Shown here piece after piece: positions 20,397 to 29,092 of a stretch of 35,909 nucleotides of DNA (position 1 is the first letter of the stretch; the number at the start of each line of letters is the position of its first letter). The notes beneath the pieces were generated by a model that had not been told where the DNA came from, did no database searches, and was given only the letters and a program-made list of their open reading frames with translations. The translations under genes and the position numbers were made by a program. The DNA is taken from NCBI GenBank assembly GCA_012512925.1, contig JAAZDE010000023.1:1-35909 (forward strand), read 5' to 3'. The stretch is from Desulfuromonadaceae bacterium. Its GTDB lineage: Bacteria; Desulfobacterota; Desulfuromonadia; Desulfuromonadales; JAAYDE01.

Positions 20397-20819
20397 GTGG
20401 AAGTAGGAACCCGCCATAGCGGCTCGCGCCGCGCCATTTCCCAGATCAACGTGACCCCCTTTGTGGATGTCATGCTGGTGCTGCTGATCATTTTCATGGT
20501 GACGGCGCCGATGCTGGAGACCGGTGTCGAGGTCAACCTTCCCGAGGTTGAACACTCCCCCGGCCTTCCCGAATCGAAGGAGCCGCTGGTGGTGACGGTG
20601 GACAAAAAGGGAGAGATTACCATCGGCAGGACTGCTGTGGAAAATCCCGCCAAACTGACCCCCGTGGTCCGTCAGATGCTCCAGAACCGCAAAGGCAAGG
20701 AGGTTTTCCTGGAAGCCGACCGCGATGTCCCCTACGGCAAAGTGGTGCAGGTTCTGGCGGCGATCAAGAAGGCCGGGGTCGAGCGCCTCGGCATGGTTTC
20801 CCAGGAACCCCGTCCATGA
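20397..20819 (+). CDS. tolR: Tol-Pal system protein TolR (ExbD-like)
   Basis: TolR pairs with TolQ in the proton channel. The 140-aa product has one N-terminal membrane segment preceded by QINVTPFVDVMLVLLIIFMV, containing the essential membrane Asp (D24), and a periplasmic domain ending in a typical ExbD fold. The start is GTG 20397, immediately after tolQ with GGAG in the tolQ 3' end. Its stop overlaps the ATG of the next gene by four bases (ATGA), a classic coupling arrangement. Confidence 0.95.
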   Translation: MEVGTRHSGSRRAISQINVTPFVDVMLVLLIIFMVTAPMLETGVEVNLPEVEHSPGLPESKEPLVVTVDKKGEITIGRTAVENPAKLTPVVRQMLQNRKGKEVFLEADRDVPYGKVVQVLAAIKKAGVERLGMVSQEPRP

Positions 20820-21838
20820 GTATTGGTATCGAGGAGAGTCCCATGCCCGGTGGCCGACTGCTCCATCCTCTCATGCAGGCCCGCTCCGATAGCGGAATGG
20901 GACGGATGCTGTTTCTTTCGGTGGCGGCCCATCTGCTGGTGGCACTGCTCTTTTCCGGTTGGTTTGTTCCCCAGGCCAAAAGGGAGGAACGCCCTGTCTA
21001 TTACGTTGATCTGATCAGCAGGCCGGTGGCCAATCCCCAGGCCGGACGTCCCGATGGTGGAGGAGGCGGGAAAGCCCAAGGCAATCCTCCCGCCGAAAAG
21101 GGCGTGGCGCCGGCCCAATCCCCCCCTGCCAGGAATGAAACCGCGCCCCTTCCCGAGAAGGTTTCAAAGAAGGCCGAGACGGTGGCGCTTCCCACTAAAG
21201 CGGAAGTCAAACCTGGGCTCAAGTCCGAAGCCAAAGGCAAACCGGAAGCGAAGCCGGAAGCCAAAGCGAAGACCGATCCCAAACCGGAGATTAAACCTGA
21301 TGTCAAAGCTCAAGCCGCGGCAAAAAGTACCGAGCAGGGTTACCAGCAGGTGCTGAGCGCGGTGGCGGCTCTCCAGAAAAAGAGAGAAAGCGAACAGCAG
21401 AAGGAAGAGATCGCATCCCTGCAGGAGAGAATCGCCGAGATGTCCCGCCGGCGAGGTGACGGGGCCGGGAATGGCGGCGGCGGAACCGGCGGTGCCGCGG
21501 TAGCTGGCGGCAGCGGAGTTGACGCTCCCTTGGGGATGCCCGACGGCACAGGAAACGAAGCGGGTGTGTCATCCAGCCTCTGGTTGCAGACCTTTTTTCG
21601 CTCCAACTGGCGGCTTTCCAAGTACCAGGTCAGCCGCGCCGATCTGGAGACGGTGATTCGCATCGCCTATGATGCCGACGGTAATCTGCTTCGGAAAGAG
21701 ATTGTCAAATCCTCCGGAGACAGAATTTTTGATCAGTCGGTGGAGGATGCCGTCCTCAAGTCGAGAAAACTGCCGATGCCCTTACCTGCTCCTTTCGAGG
21801 GGGAAGTCATTTTCAATCTGAGAGATCTTCAGCAATGA
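20816..21838 (+). CDS. tolA: TolA-like protein with TonB-type C-terminal domain
   Basis: The 340-aa protein bridges inner and outer membranes and transmits energy from TolQR. It has a short cytoplasmic N-terminus, a membrane anchor at about residues 30-52 (MLFLSVAAHLLVALLFSGWF), a long Ala/Lys/Pro/Glu-rich middle with tandem KPEAKPEAK-like units, a Gly-rich segment, and a TonB/TolA C-terminal domain ending VIRIAYDADGNLL...GEVIFNLRDL. The middle would form a charged, extended or helical periplasmic span. Position between tolR and tolB supports TolA over TonB. It overlaps both neighbours by four bases. Two in-frame ATG codons (20816 and 20843) are possible starts; the first matches the coupling. 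Confidence 0.88.
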   Translation: MSIGIEESPMPGGRLLHPLMQARSDSGMGRMLFLSVAAHLLVALLFSGWFVPQAKREERPVYYVDLISRPVANPQAGRPDGGGGGKAQGNPPAEKGVAPAQSPPARNETAPLPEKVSKKAETVALPTKAEVKPGLKSEAKGKPEAKPEAKAKTDPKPEIKPDVKAQAAAKSTEQGYQQVLSAVAALQKKRESEQQKEEIASLQERIAEMSRRRGDGAGNGGGGTGGAAVAGGSGVDAPLGMPDGTGNEAGVSSSLWLQTFFRSNWRLSKYQVSRADLETVIRIAYDADGNLLRKEIVKSSGDRIFDQSVEDAVLKSRKLPMPLPAPFEGEVIFNLRDLQQ

Positions 21839-23139
21839 AATTTTATAGTCATCTTATTTTCTTGGTTTTTTCGGCAATGGTCCTGTCTGTGACCTCGTGG
21901 AGTGCTCCGATCGAGGTTCGCGCTCCCGGTCAGCAGGCTATTCCCGTGGCTGTGACCAGTTTCCTGCCAATGGCTGGCGGGGGTCCGGCGGATGTGGCAC
22001 GCGAGTTCCAGGAGGTGGTGAAGGATGATCTGGAATTCAGCGGGATATTCCGCTTCATTGATCCCGAAGCCTTTCTGTCCGACGCCGGGCGGCTCGGCAT
22101 GGAAAGCTCTCAGGTTGATTTCGAACAGTGGCGGCTGCTTGGGACGGAAGCTTTGGTCAAGGGGGGCTATGTCCTGGAAGGAGAGAATCTGGTCATGGAG
22201 GCGCGTCTCTACGATGTTCTTCGCGGTCGGCTGCTTACCGGGCAACGCTATTCGGGGCGGCGGCAAGATGTCCGCGCCATGGCCCATGCCTTCGCCGACC
22301 AGGTACTCAAGGCGTTGACCGGCAACATGGGAGCTTTCAAGGCCAAGATCGCCTACATCAACGACCAGACCGGTTTCAAGGAACTCTACATGATGGACGT
22401 CGATGGGAATCAGCCGACCCGTCTCACCAGTCATCGCAGCCTGGTTCTCAATCCCGACTTCTCCCCTCAGGGGAAGGAAATCGCTTTCACCTCCTATCGT
22501 TCCGGCAATCCGGACCTCTTTCGCATGGAGGTCTACAGCCGCCGGGAGGCCAGCGTTTCTTCCCGCAAGGGGCTCAACATCGCCGGCCGCTACCGACCCC
22601 CGGCGGGAAGGGAACTGGCTCTCACCATCACCGAAGACGGCAACGCCGACCTCTTCATCATCGGCACCGACGGACGGGTCAGCCGTCGCCTCACCAGCAG
22701 CTGGGGAATCGATGTCGATCCCTCCTGGAGTCCGGACGGCGAGCGCATCGCTTTTGTTTCGGATCGCCTGGGAAATCCGCAGATTTTTGTCATCAATGTC
22801 AATGGCGGCAAGGAAAGGCGGATCACCCGAACCGGTAGTTACAATGTCACCCCGGCCTGGAGCCCGGACGGGGAACGGATCGCCTTCAGCCGCCTTGAAG
22901 GGGGACGATTCGATATCCATACCATCCGTCCCGACGGCAGCGACGAACGCCGCCTGACTTTTGGCGCCGGCAACAAGGAGCATCCCCGTTGGAGCCCGGA
23001 CGGCCGTTTTCTGGTCTATTCCTCGACCGAGAAGGGCAAAAGAGGGATCTATGTTATGCGCGCCGATGGCAGCGGCAGCCGACGGATCTCGTCGGCTGCC
23101 GGAAATTCCTTTCATCCGGCCTGGTCGCCGCGCTGGTAG
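21835..23139 (+). CDS. tolB: Tol-Pal system periplasmic protein TolB
   Basis: TolB is a periplasmic protein that binds Pal and is released by TolA action. The 434-aa product has an export signal (about 1-22, ending near SWSA), an N-terminal alpha/beta domain with FRFIDPEAFL, and a beta-propeller built of repeats such as PSWSPDGERIAFVSD and PAWSPDGERIAFSR from about residue 200 to the end. Length is typical. Its ATG overlaps the tolA stop in an ATGA. The C-terminus ends FHPAWSPRW. Confidence 0.95.
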   Translation: MKFYSHLIFLVFSAMVLSVTSWSAPIEVRAPGQQAIPVAVTSFLPMAGGGPADVAREFQEVVKDDLEFSGIFRFIDPEAFLSDAGRLGMESSQVDFEQWRLLGTEALVKGGYVLEGENLVMEARLYDVLRGRLLTGQRYSGRRQDVRAMAHAFADQVLKALTGNMGAFKAKIAYINDQTGFKELYMMDVDGNQPTRLTSHRSLVLNPDFSPQGKEIAFTSYRSGNPDLFRMEVYSRREASVSSRKGLNIAGRYRPPAGRELALTITEDGNADLFIIGTDGRVSRRLTSSWGIDVDPSWSPDGERIAFVSDRLGNPQIFVINVNGGKERRITRTGSYNVTPAWSPDGERIAFSRLEGGRFDIHTIRPDGSDERRLTFGAGNKEHPRWSPDGRFLVYSSTEKGKRGIYVMRADGSGSRRISSAAGNSFHPAWSPRW

Positions 23140-23143
23140 GCAT

Positions 23144-23171
23144 TTGTTTTCAGCATTGCCTGATGTATAAA
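23144..23171 (+). promoter_or_regulatory. Possible internal promoter before pal
   Basis: TTGTTT (23144-23149) and TATAAA (23166-23171) are separated by 16 bases in the tolB-pal gap. A separate pal promoter is known in other bacteria, but the match here is only moderate. Confidence 0.35.
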
Positions 23172-23243
23172 TAAGGTGGAGTTTTCAGACATTCATCAAC
23201 AACCCTCGGCATGGGACCCAGGGACAACAAGGAGGAGAAGATC

Positions 23244-23816
23244 ATGAAGGGGTGCAGGGGTTTAACGTATTTCTTTGTCGTGGTGCTGGTGGCGCTTTTG
23301 GCGACGGCATGTGCCAAAAAGCCGGTTGTGGACAGCAGTTCCGCAGGCGAATCGACTTCGGGTATCACCGCTCCCGGAAGTGGTACGACAGGCTATGGGG
23401 GGTTTGGTGAGCAGTCGATCAGCGAACAGGACCGGGCTGCAGCCGGACAGACGGAAGGGTTTCAGGGCATGGGGTCGGCCGTGCCCGGGCTGGAGCGGAT
23501 CTTTTTCGAATTCGATCGCTATACCTTGAGCGACGAGGCGAGGGCGATCCTCTCCCGCAATGCCGATTTCCTCAAGGCCAATCCCGACATGAAAATCATT
23601 GTCGAAGGACATTGTGACGAACGCGGCTCCGACGAATACAACCTGGCCCTGGGTGAAAGGCGCGCCAGGGCGGTGCAGAACTACCTTTCCACCCTCGGCG
23701 TTTCAGCCACCCGTCTGCGGGCCATCTCCTACGGCGAGGAGATTCCCCTCGACCGCAGCGGCACGGAAGCTGCCTGGTCCCGGAACCGCCGCGTCGAGTT
23801 CAAGGAAGACCGATAG
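23244..23816 (+). CDS. pal: Peptidoglycan-associated lipoprotein Pal
   Basis: Pal anchors the outer membrane to peptidoglycan and is the outer-membrane partner of TolB and TolA. From ATG 23244 the product is 190 aa with a lipoprotein signal ending LLATAC, so the mature protein would start at that cysteine. A Ser/Gly-rich linker leads to an OmpA-like domain with FFEFDRYTL and IVEGHCDERGSDEYNLALG, the peptidoglycan-binding motif. AAGGAGGAG just upstream is a very strong ribosome-binding site; the track's 11 extra residues lie across it and are rejected. It follows tolB by about 100 bases. Confidence 0.95.
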   Translation: MKGCRGLTYFFVVVLVALLATACAKKPVVDSSSAGESTSGITAPGSGTTGYGGFGEQSISEQDRAAAGQTEGFQGMGSAVPGLERIFFEFDRYTLSDEARAILSRNADFLKANPDMKIIVEGHCDERGSDEYNLALGERRARAVQNYLSTLGVSATRLRAISYGEEIPLDRSGTEAAWSRNRRVEFKEDR

Positions 23817-23876
23817 TTTCATTGAACCGTTTTCCGGATAAAACGGGAGGCGGTTGCAACAGGGAGATTGCCAAAA

Positions 23877-24680
23877 GTGATCAGAAAAAGCTACCTTCCG
23901 GTCGTTGTGCTGCTGGGATTGACTCTGTCCGGTTGTCTCGCCACCCAGCAACAGGGCACTCTGCAGCGGGACATGGATGAAACAAAGCGCCGTCTGGCCT
24001 ATCTGGAACGAAGGGTTACCACGGAAAGCCTCGACCTCCAGGGGGAAACGGGGCGCAGTCTGTCCTCGGTGGTTCAAAAACAGGCCGATATCCAGGCCGA
24101 CATGGATAACCTGCGGGTGGAACTGCAGTCCCTGAAAGGAAGGCTGGATGAGCTCAACCTGGAGAACAGTCGTCACCAGGAGGAGCTTTCCTTGCTTCGC
24201 GACCAACTGGTCATGAAGACTTCCGATCTGGAGAGTAAACTGCAGCAAGGAGGGGCGGCGGCGGGTTCCGCGACTCTCCCCGTTGCCGCAACGGGGAATC
24301 AGCCGGAAGAGTTGTATAAACAAGGGCTCGATCTGGTCCGGGAAAAAGGGGATTTCTCCGGGGGGCGCAAGGCCTTTCAGCGGTTCCTCCAGGAAAATTC
24401 CCAGCATCCCCTGGCTCCCAACGCCATGTATTGGATCGGGGAGGCTTATTACGCGGAAAAGGATTATGAGAGTGCCATCGTCCAGTTCCAGGAGGTTCTC
24501 CAGAAGCACCCCGAGCATTCCAAGGCCGCTTCCGCACTTTTGAAGCAGGGGCTCTCTTTCCAGGCCATGGGAGATGCCAGGAGCGCACTGATTCTTTTTG
24601 AAAAGGTGACTACCTCCTACCCGGATTCTCCCGAGGTTGACATCGCCCGACAGAAGGTTTCCGAACTCAAGAAAAAATGA
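23877..24680 (+). CDS. cpoB: Cell division coordinator CpoB / YbgF-like protein
   Basis: CpoB (YbgF) works with the Tol system and PBP1B to coordinate peptidoglycan synthesis with outer-membrane constriction. The 267-aa product starts at GTG 23877, 10 bases after AGGGAG; the track's TTG at 23868 is too close to that site. A hydrophobic signal ends in LTLSGC, a good lipobox, so this version appears to be a lipoprotein rather than the soluble form known in E. coli. A coiled-coil region rich in Glu, Arg and Leu (about 30-125) is followed by TPR repeats from about 150 (ELYKQGLDLV, APNAMYWIGEAYYAEKDYESA). It is the last gene of the operon before a strong terminator. Confidence 0.9.
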   Translation: MIRKSYLPVVVLLGLTLSGCLATQQQGTLQRDMDETKRRLAYLERRVTTESLDLQGETGRSLSSVVQKQADIQADMDNLRVELQSLKGRLDELNLENSRHQEELSLLRDQLVMKTSDLESKLQQGGAAAGSATLPVAATGNQPEELYKQGLDLVREKGDFSGGRKAFQRFLQENSQHPLAPNAMYWIGEAYYAEKDYESAIVQFQEVLQKHPEHSKAASALLKQGLSFQAMGDARSALILFEKVTTSYPDSPEVDIARQKVSELKKK

Positions 24681-24695
24681 GGAGAGTTTTATTCG

Positions 24696-24724
24696 AGGCC
24701 GGTCATTATTGACCGGCCTTTTCT
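24696..24724 (+). terminator. Rho-independent terminator of the tol-pal operon
   Basis: AGGCCGGTCA and TGACCGGCCT form a perfect 10-bp stem with a TTAT loop, followed by TTTCT. It lies 16 bases after the cpoB stop. Confidence 0.92.
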
Positions 24725-24917
24725 ATCCAAGCGGAAACGGCAAATTTTTTGCTTCTTCCCATCCTTGCCCACATCATGACTTTTTCCGTTGGTCTTCAAA
24801 ACATTATCATTCCCTTATGTTCGTTGTAAGAAAAATGTAAGATCGCTTTGATAAAATCAACCGCCGAATTTTAAGGATCGGGTTGGCCGGCGTCAGATTT
24901 TTGAGTAAGGAGGAAGC

Positions 24918-25379
24918 ATGTCAGGAAATTGTTGGGAACCATTGGAGAAGATGGCGGGAACGGCTTGGCAAAAATTTTTCACTCGGCTGAGAGATGCCGC
25001 TGTTGGGTACGGATGTGACGAATTGCGGAGTTTTCCAGATCAGGAGCCCATCAGAATGGATTTCAACACCCTGTTGGGAAACCAGTTTTCGGCCTGTCTG
25101 CATTGCGATGATCTGGGAATGGTTTTCGCTCGCTTTCTTGGTTTCGTCAAATACCTTGAGAGTGATGAGGAGGCCATCTTCTTTCTGATGAAGAACGGGA
25201 ATCCCGGGATCAAGATTTTCCTCGACAACAGCCATTTTGGTGAGGATGACTGGCAGGCGGTGCTCTCCTTCGACCATCCTTTGGCAGGGGAAATTCCTTC
25301 CCAACTTTGGTTCACGAGCGTCTTGACCAGATTGGACCAAACCCTGCTCGATCTTAAGCGGGATTTGCAATTGGTCTGA
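24918..25379 (+). CDS. Uncharacterised 153-aa protein
   Basis: I do not recognise this protein. It has a very strong ribosome-binding site (AAGGAGGA) a few bases before ATG 24918, which together with its GC-rich codon use argues that it is real. The product is soluble-looking, mildly acidic, with no signal peptide, membrane segment or known catalytic motif. It contains a C-x2-C pair (CLHCDD) in the middle and a helical C-terminus (LTRLDQTLLDLKRDL). It stands alone: about 240 bases after the tol-pal operon with a terminator between, and convergent with tamB. A 149-aa antisense ORF is a shadow. Confidence 0.75.
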   Translation: MSGNCWEPLEKMAGTAWQKFFTRLRDAAVGYGCDELRSFPDQEPIRMDFNTLLGNQFSACLHCDDLGMVFARFLGFVKYLESDEEAIFFLMKNGNPGIKIFLDNSHFGEDDWQAVLSFDHPLAGEIPSQLWFTSVLTRLDQTLLDLKRDLQLV

Positions 25380-25467
25380 AGTCGGCCCCGCCGAGGGCGT
25401 CTTCTTTATCTTCCCCCCGCAAAAGGTTTTCCAAGGGCAGGAAAAGAGGCTTTCCCTGTCGTTGAAA

Positions 25468-25517
25468 GGGCTTTCTGCGCCTCATTTTGTTTCGGCCGGG
25501 GAAATGAGAGGAAGCCC
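25468..25517 (-). terminator. Possible terminator after tamB
   Basis: Read on the - strand, GGGCTT pairs with AAGCCC and, inside, CTCATTT pairs with AAATGAG. This gives an interrupted stem immediately after the tamB stop, followed by TTTC. The internal loop and short T-run make it only a moderate prediction. Confidence 0.45.
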
Positions 25518-28500
25518 TATTCAAACTCGATGACATGAAAAAGGTCCACTCCGCTCTCCTTGCCGAGGGTTGATTCCAATTCCAGGTTTTTCCTGATCCG
25601 GTAGCGGAAACGGACCGCTCCCTGCTCACCGAAAAGTCCTCCCAGATCGACATCGATGAAGCCAAATTTTCTCAGAAATCCCGGGCCCTGGGGGAGTAGC
25701 GCGCCTACTCCGATGGCCAGGATGTCTGCTTCCTGCCGGTCGGAACGGAAGGGTCTCCCCAGCAGGATGTAGGCGAGGATGTCCTTGTCGGCCATGCCCG
25801 GACGGGAGTAGAGGTTTATTTCGGGCCGCGCTCCGGTGCCGGAGACCCGCACTCCGGCCTGAATGGCGCCGATCTCCCGCAGCGCCAGCAGGTCGAGGGC
25901 GGGATTCCCCAGGGGGCCGTTGTTGAAGTTGATGTTTCCCCGCTGAACCTCCAGTTTCGCTCCATAGGCGGTAAAGGTTCCTTCGCTGATCCTGATCTGC
26001 CCCTGGCCGGTAAATTTATCAAAGGACCGGGCCGCCACCGTCACCTCCCCCGCAAGGCGGCCGGTGAAGTTCTCGGCGCTGACCAGGGCTTTTTTCCCCA
26101 AGATTACCAGAACCTGCAGATCGAGATTGAGCGCGGCCGCTTTTTTCTCCTCCGCCGCCGGTCGGATGACGATGGCATCTGGGCTGGGGCGCACTTCGGG
26201 GACCTTGCGGGTGCCGGTAACCTTCACTTCCGGCAGCAGAACCTCCCCCTTGATGGCGATCCCTTCTCCATCCCCGCGGATCGACAGTCGGGGGTTGCTC
26301 ACGATCTGTAACTCGGGAAGATTGACCACCTGAAAATCTTCGCCTTGTAGATTCAGGCTGTAGTTAAATCCCCTTTCCGTGGCAAAAGACAGGGAACCGT
26401 TTCCCCGCACTTCTCCAGGACCGGACCGGATCAGAAGCTTGGTGATTTTTGCCTGAGGGCCTTCCAGTTCCAATTGAAAGGTGACCTCGTCAAGTTGAGT
26501 GCCGGTGGCTGGAAGGTAACCGCCGGCACCGGTCAATGAAACGGTTCCTTCCGTCAACGGTCTCGCCGGCGTACCGCCAAGAGCGACATCCACGGTTATC
26601 TCTCCCCGGCTTTCCTGGATCAGGTCGGGGAAAAGGGCGGTGAGCAGGCCTCTTTCCCTGAGATGACCGGCGAGGATACCTGTCAGCGGGGCTTCTTCCA
26701 AGATGGCCACCGGCCAGGTGGTGGTTAGCGGCAGGCTGATCCTGCCGGTAAAGTTGCCGTCTTCCTGCAGATGAAAATTCCAGTTTGCAACGAGGACGTC
26801 CCGTTGCCAGTCCCAGCGGAAATCGGCCCGGTCGAAATGCCCCCGCAGCTCTTCCCGGAGCTCTCCCTTGGTTCTCCAGGAGATTGTGGCTTCGCTGATC
26901 TCTCCATTCCCTTGCCAGCGGATGGCGCGTTCCGGTGACAGGGTGCCTTCGCCGGTGACGTTGAGCTTCCCTCGGAGAGGGAGATCGCCCGGAAGAAGAA
27001 GATTCAGAGCGGCAAGGTCCAGGTTGCGGATCTTCAGGTTCAGAACTCCTCCGGCCGGTTCTCCACCATGGATCGGTTCCGGCGAGGACGCCTGGATAGC
27101 CAGATGCCCCCCATGTCCAAAGTCGGCCCCTGCCGTGGCCTCCAAACCCTGCTGGTCCCATTGCCAGTCGACGTTGAAACGGCGCAGGTCCAGCGATTTT
27201 TTGTCCTTGGCGAGTTCTCCGGAGCCGGTCAGGTGGATGATCAGAGACTGAAGCCCGTCCCGCCGCCAATCAAGAAGAATATTCCCGTCGTTTTTTCCGG
27301 TGAGCGTTGTGCCGGGAAGAGCTTTGGCCAGGGGCGCCAGCGGCAACCCCCGCCATTCCATGGCCACCCCTCCTTCCGCCAGCCGGTTTTGGTGGGCTCC
27401 TTCCAGGGTGATGCGTGTGCCGGAAGAGCCGTTCAGTCTCAGGGGAGAGAAACTCCAGCCCTTCTCGTCGAGTTGAAAAGAAGCCGGGCGGCCGAGAGTC
27501 CACCCCCCCCAAAGGGGATCTCGGGCCGTCAGTTGCGTCAGTTCGTAGCGCCAGGTCCCCGTCTCGAAAGAGCCTGCCAAGGCGGCCTGGAAGGAGGATT
27601 TGCCATCCTCTCCCCTCCCTTCCAGAGAGATGACATGCTGTGCCGCTTTCCCCCGCGCCGTCAGCGTAGCGTTCTGGACCTGCCCGTTCTTGTAGCCCGA
27701 TTGCCCGGCTTCGGCATGGAATTCCAGGGGGCCGTCGGGGACCGGGTGTCGCGCCGCAAACTCCAGGCGGGAGAAATGAAATTCCCGGAAGATCAGTTCC
27801 TTTCCTTCTCCCAGGACAATACCGGTCAGGTATTGATCCTTCCATTTCAGCCACCCGCTCCCCTGGAACTCACCTTTCAACTCCGGGAACCAGAGAGAGA
27901 GGTCTGTGACCATGGCCTGGAAATCGATTCGTTCGTCCAATTTCCCCTTGGCGGCGATGATCAGTCCCTCTCCCCGCAGGTCGAACTGGTCAATGGCCAG
28001 GCTGGAATCCTGCCAGCGGGCGGCCAGATTTCCCGACACTGTCTGGCCGCGCCACTGGCTGGGGCCCAGTTCGGTTTTGACGGTCGCCGTCAAGGGCCGT
28101 CCCGGAAGGAGTTCAAGACCGCCGCTGATGTCGGCGTTGATCCGCCCGCTCCATGCGGCATCGGCAAGATGGGCGGGATCGAGGTCCTCGGCCAGGATAT
28201 CCCCTTTCAGGCGGAAGCCTCCTTCCCAGTTCATATCAAGGTCGCCTCGGACAGTTCCTCCAAGCCAATAGGCGGCCATCCTTTCCAGGCGGAGGCCCTG
28301 CAGGTTCCCACTCACCTCACTGGAAAGCTGGACGCCCAGACGGTCACGGTCCCCGGCCGTTACCCGGCCGTGGTAGATGGAGAGGCTCCCAGCAACGGAA
28401 AGCCGGACGGGAAAGGATGGAGGGAGAGCGAATCGCCCCAGCAGGTCGGGATCGGCCATTTCGGCCGGAAGTCTGACCTCGGCGGCCAGGTCGAGGGAGA

Positions 28501-29092
28501 AGGGCTTGAGCCTCCCCTGGCCCTGGCCGGAAAGGTGGACGTAAGGGGAAACCCACTCCAGGGAGGGGATGAAGAATTCACCGGCGCCGCCGGCAACGCG
28601 TGTGGCCAGAAGCGGAAAGTGAAAAATTTCCTCTCCATCCCGCAGCATCCGGAAGTCCTTTACCCGCAGTTCCTCGATTCCCGTCCGCAACCAGGACGGG
28701 ATGGGCAGAAAAGCCGAAGAAGGCGGTTCCGGGGAGTCGCTTTCCCGGTCCGGTTTTGCGTGGGATTTCAGTTCGATGCGAAGCTGGTCGACAAACAGAT
28801 TTTCGATCTCCAGATGACCCTTCACCAGGCGCAGGGGATGCCAGGAAAGGATCGCCTCGCCGACGCAGATGATGTCGTCGCCGCTGCGGATCCGCAGGCC
28901 GGTCAGGTGCAGGCGGTCGATCAGCCTTCCTTCCAGTTTTTCAGCCGTTATCTCTATAGATATTGCCGAAGAGACGGTTTTCAACAAAAATCGGGCGCCG
29001 TCGCTGGTGGTCAACAGCCAAAACAGGGCCACCGCGGCGACGGCTGTCGACGCCAAAAAGGCTATGGCAATGCCCCATTTCCATCGAATCAT
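25517..29092 (-). CDS. tamB: Translocation and assembly module inner-membrane protein TamB
   Basis: TamB is an AsmA-like bridge protein: anchored in the inner membrane, it spans the periplasm with a long beta-taco structure. It works with TamA in outer-membrane protein insertion and, by recent work on the family, lipid transport. From ATG 29092 the product is 1191 aa. It has an N-terminal membrane segment (GIAIAFLASTAVAAVALFWLL), a long beta-rich body, and the conserved TamB C-terminal domain with DKDILAYILLGRPF and a final VRFRYRIRKNLELE...HVIEFE. The ORF track's extra 63 residues overlap tamA and are not family-like. Its ATG overlaps the tamA stop (ATGA), indicating coupling. Confidence 0.93.
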   Translation of the reverse strand: MIRWKWGIAIAFLASTAVAAVALFWLLTTSDGARFLLKTVSSAISIEITAEKLEGRLIDRLHLTGLRIRSGDDIICVGEAILSWHPLRLVKGHLEIENLFVDQLRIELKSHAKPDRESDSPEPPSSAFLPIPSWLRTGIEELRVKDFRMLRDGEEIFHFPLLATRVAGGAGEFFIPSLEWVSPYVHLSGQGQGRLKPFSLDLAAEVRLPAEMADPDLLGRFALPPSFPVRLSVAGSLSIYHGRVTAGDRDRLGVQLSSEVSGNLQGLRLERMAAYWLGGTVRGDLDMNWEGGFRLKGDILAEDLDPAHLADAAWSGRINADISGGLELLPGRPLTATVKTELGPSQWRGQTVSGNLAARWQDSSLAIDQFDLRGEGLIIAAKGKLDERIDFQAMVTDLSLWFPELKGEFQGSGWLKWKDQYLTGIVLGEGKELIFREFHFSRLEFAARHPVPDGPLEFHAEAGQSGYKNGQVQNATLTARGKAAQHVISLEGRGEDGKSSFQAALAGSFETGTWRYELTQLTARDPLWGGWTLGRPASFQLDEKGWSFSPLRLNGSSGTRITLEGAHQNRLAEGGVAMEWRGLPLAPLAKALPGTTLTGKNDGNILLDWRRDGLQSLIIHLTGSGELAKDKKSLDLRRFNVDWQWDQQGLEATAGADFGHGGHLAIQASSPEPIHGGEPAGGVLNLKIRNLDLAALNLLLPGDLPLRGKLNVTGEGTLSPERAIRWQGNGEISEATISWRTKGELREELRGHFDRADFRWDWQRDVLVANWNFHLQEDGNFTGRISLPLTTTWPVAILEEAPLTGILAGHLRERGLLTALFPDLIQESRGEITVDVALGGTPARPLTEGTVSLTGAGGYLPATGTQLDEVTFQLELEGPQAKITKLLIRSGPGEVRGNGSLSFATERGFNYSLNLQGEDFQVVNLPELQIVSNPRLSIRGDGEGIAIKGEVLLPEVKVTGTRKVPEVRPSPDAIVIRPAAEEKKAAALNLDLQVLVILGKKALVSAENFTGRLAGEVTVAARSFDKFTGQGQIRISEGTFTAYGAKLEVQRGNINFNNGPLGNPALDLLALREIGAIQAGVRVSGTGARPEINLYSRPGMADKDILAYILLGRPFRSDRQEADILAIGVGALLPQGPGFLRKFGFIDVDLGGLFGEQGAVRFRYRIRKNLELESTLGKESGVDLFHVIEFE

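Noticed and set aside
21829-23115. 428-aa ORF antisense to tolB
   Set aside because: Shadow of the TolB repeats; its apparent internal repetition mirrors the propeller repeats.
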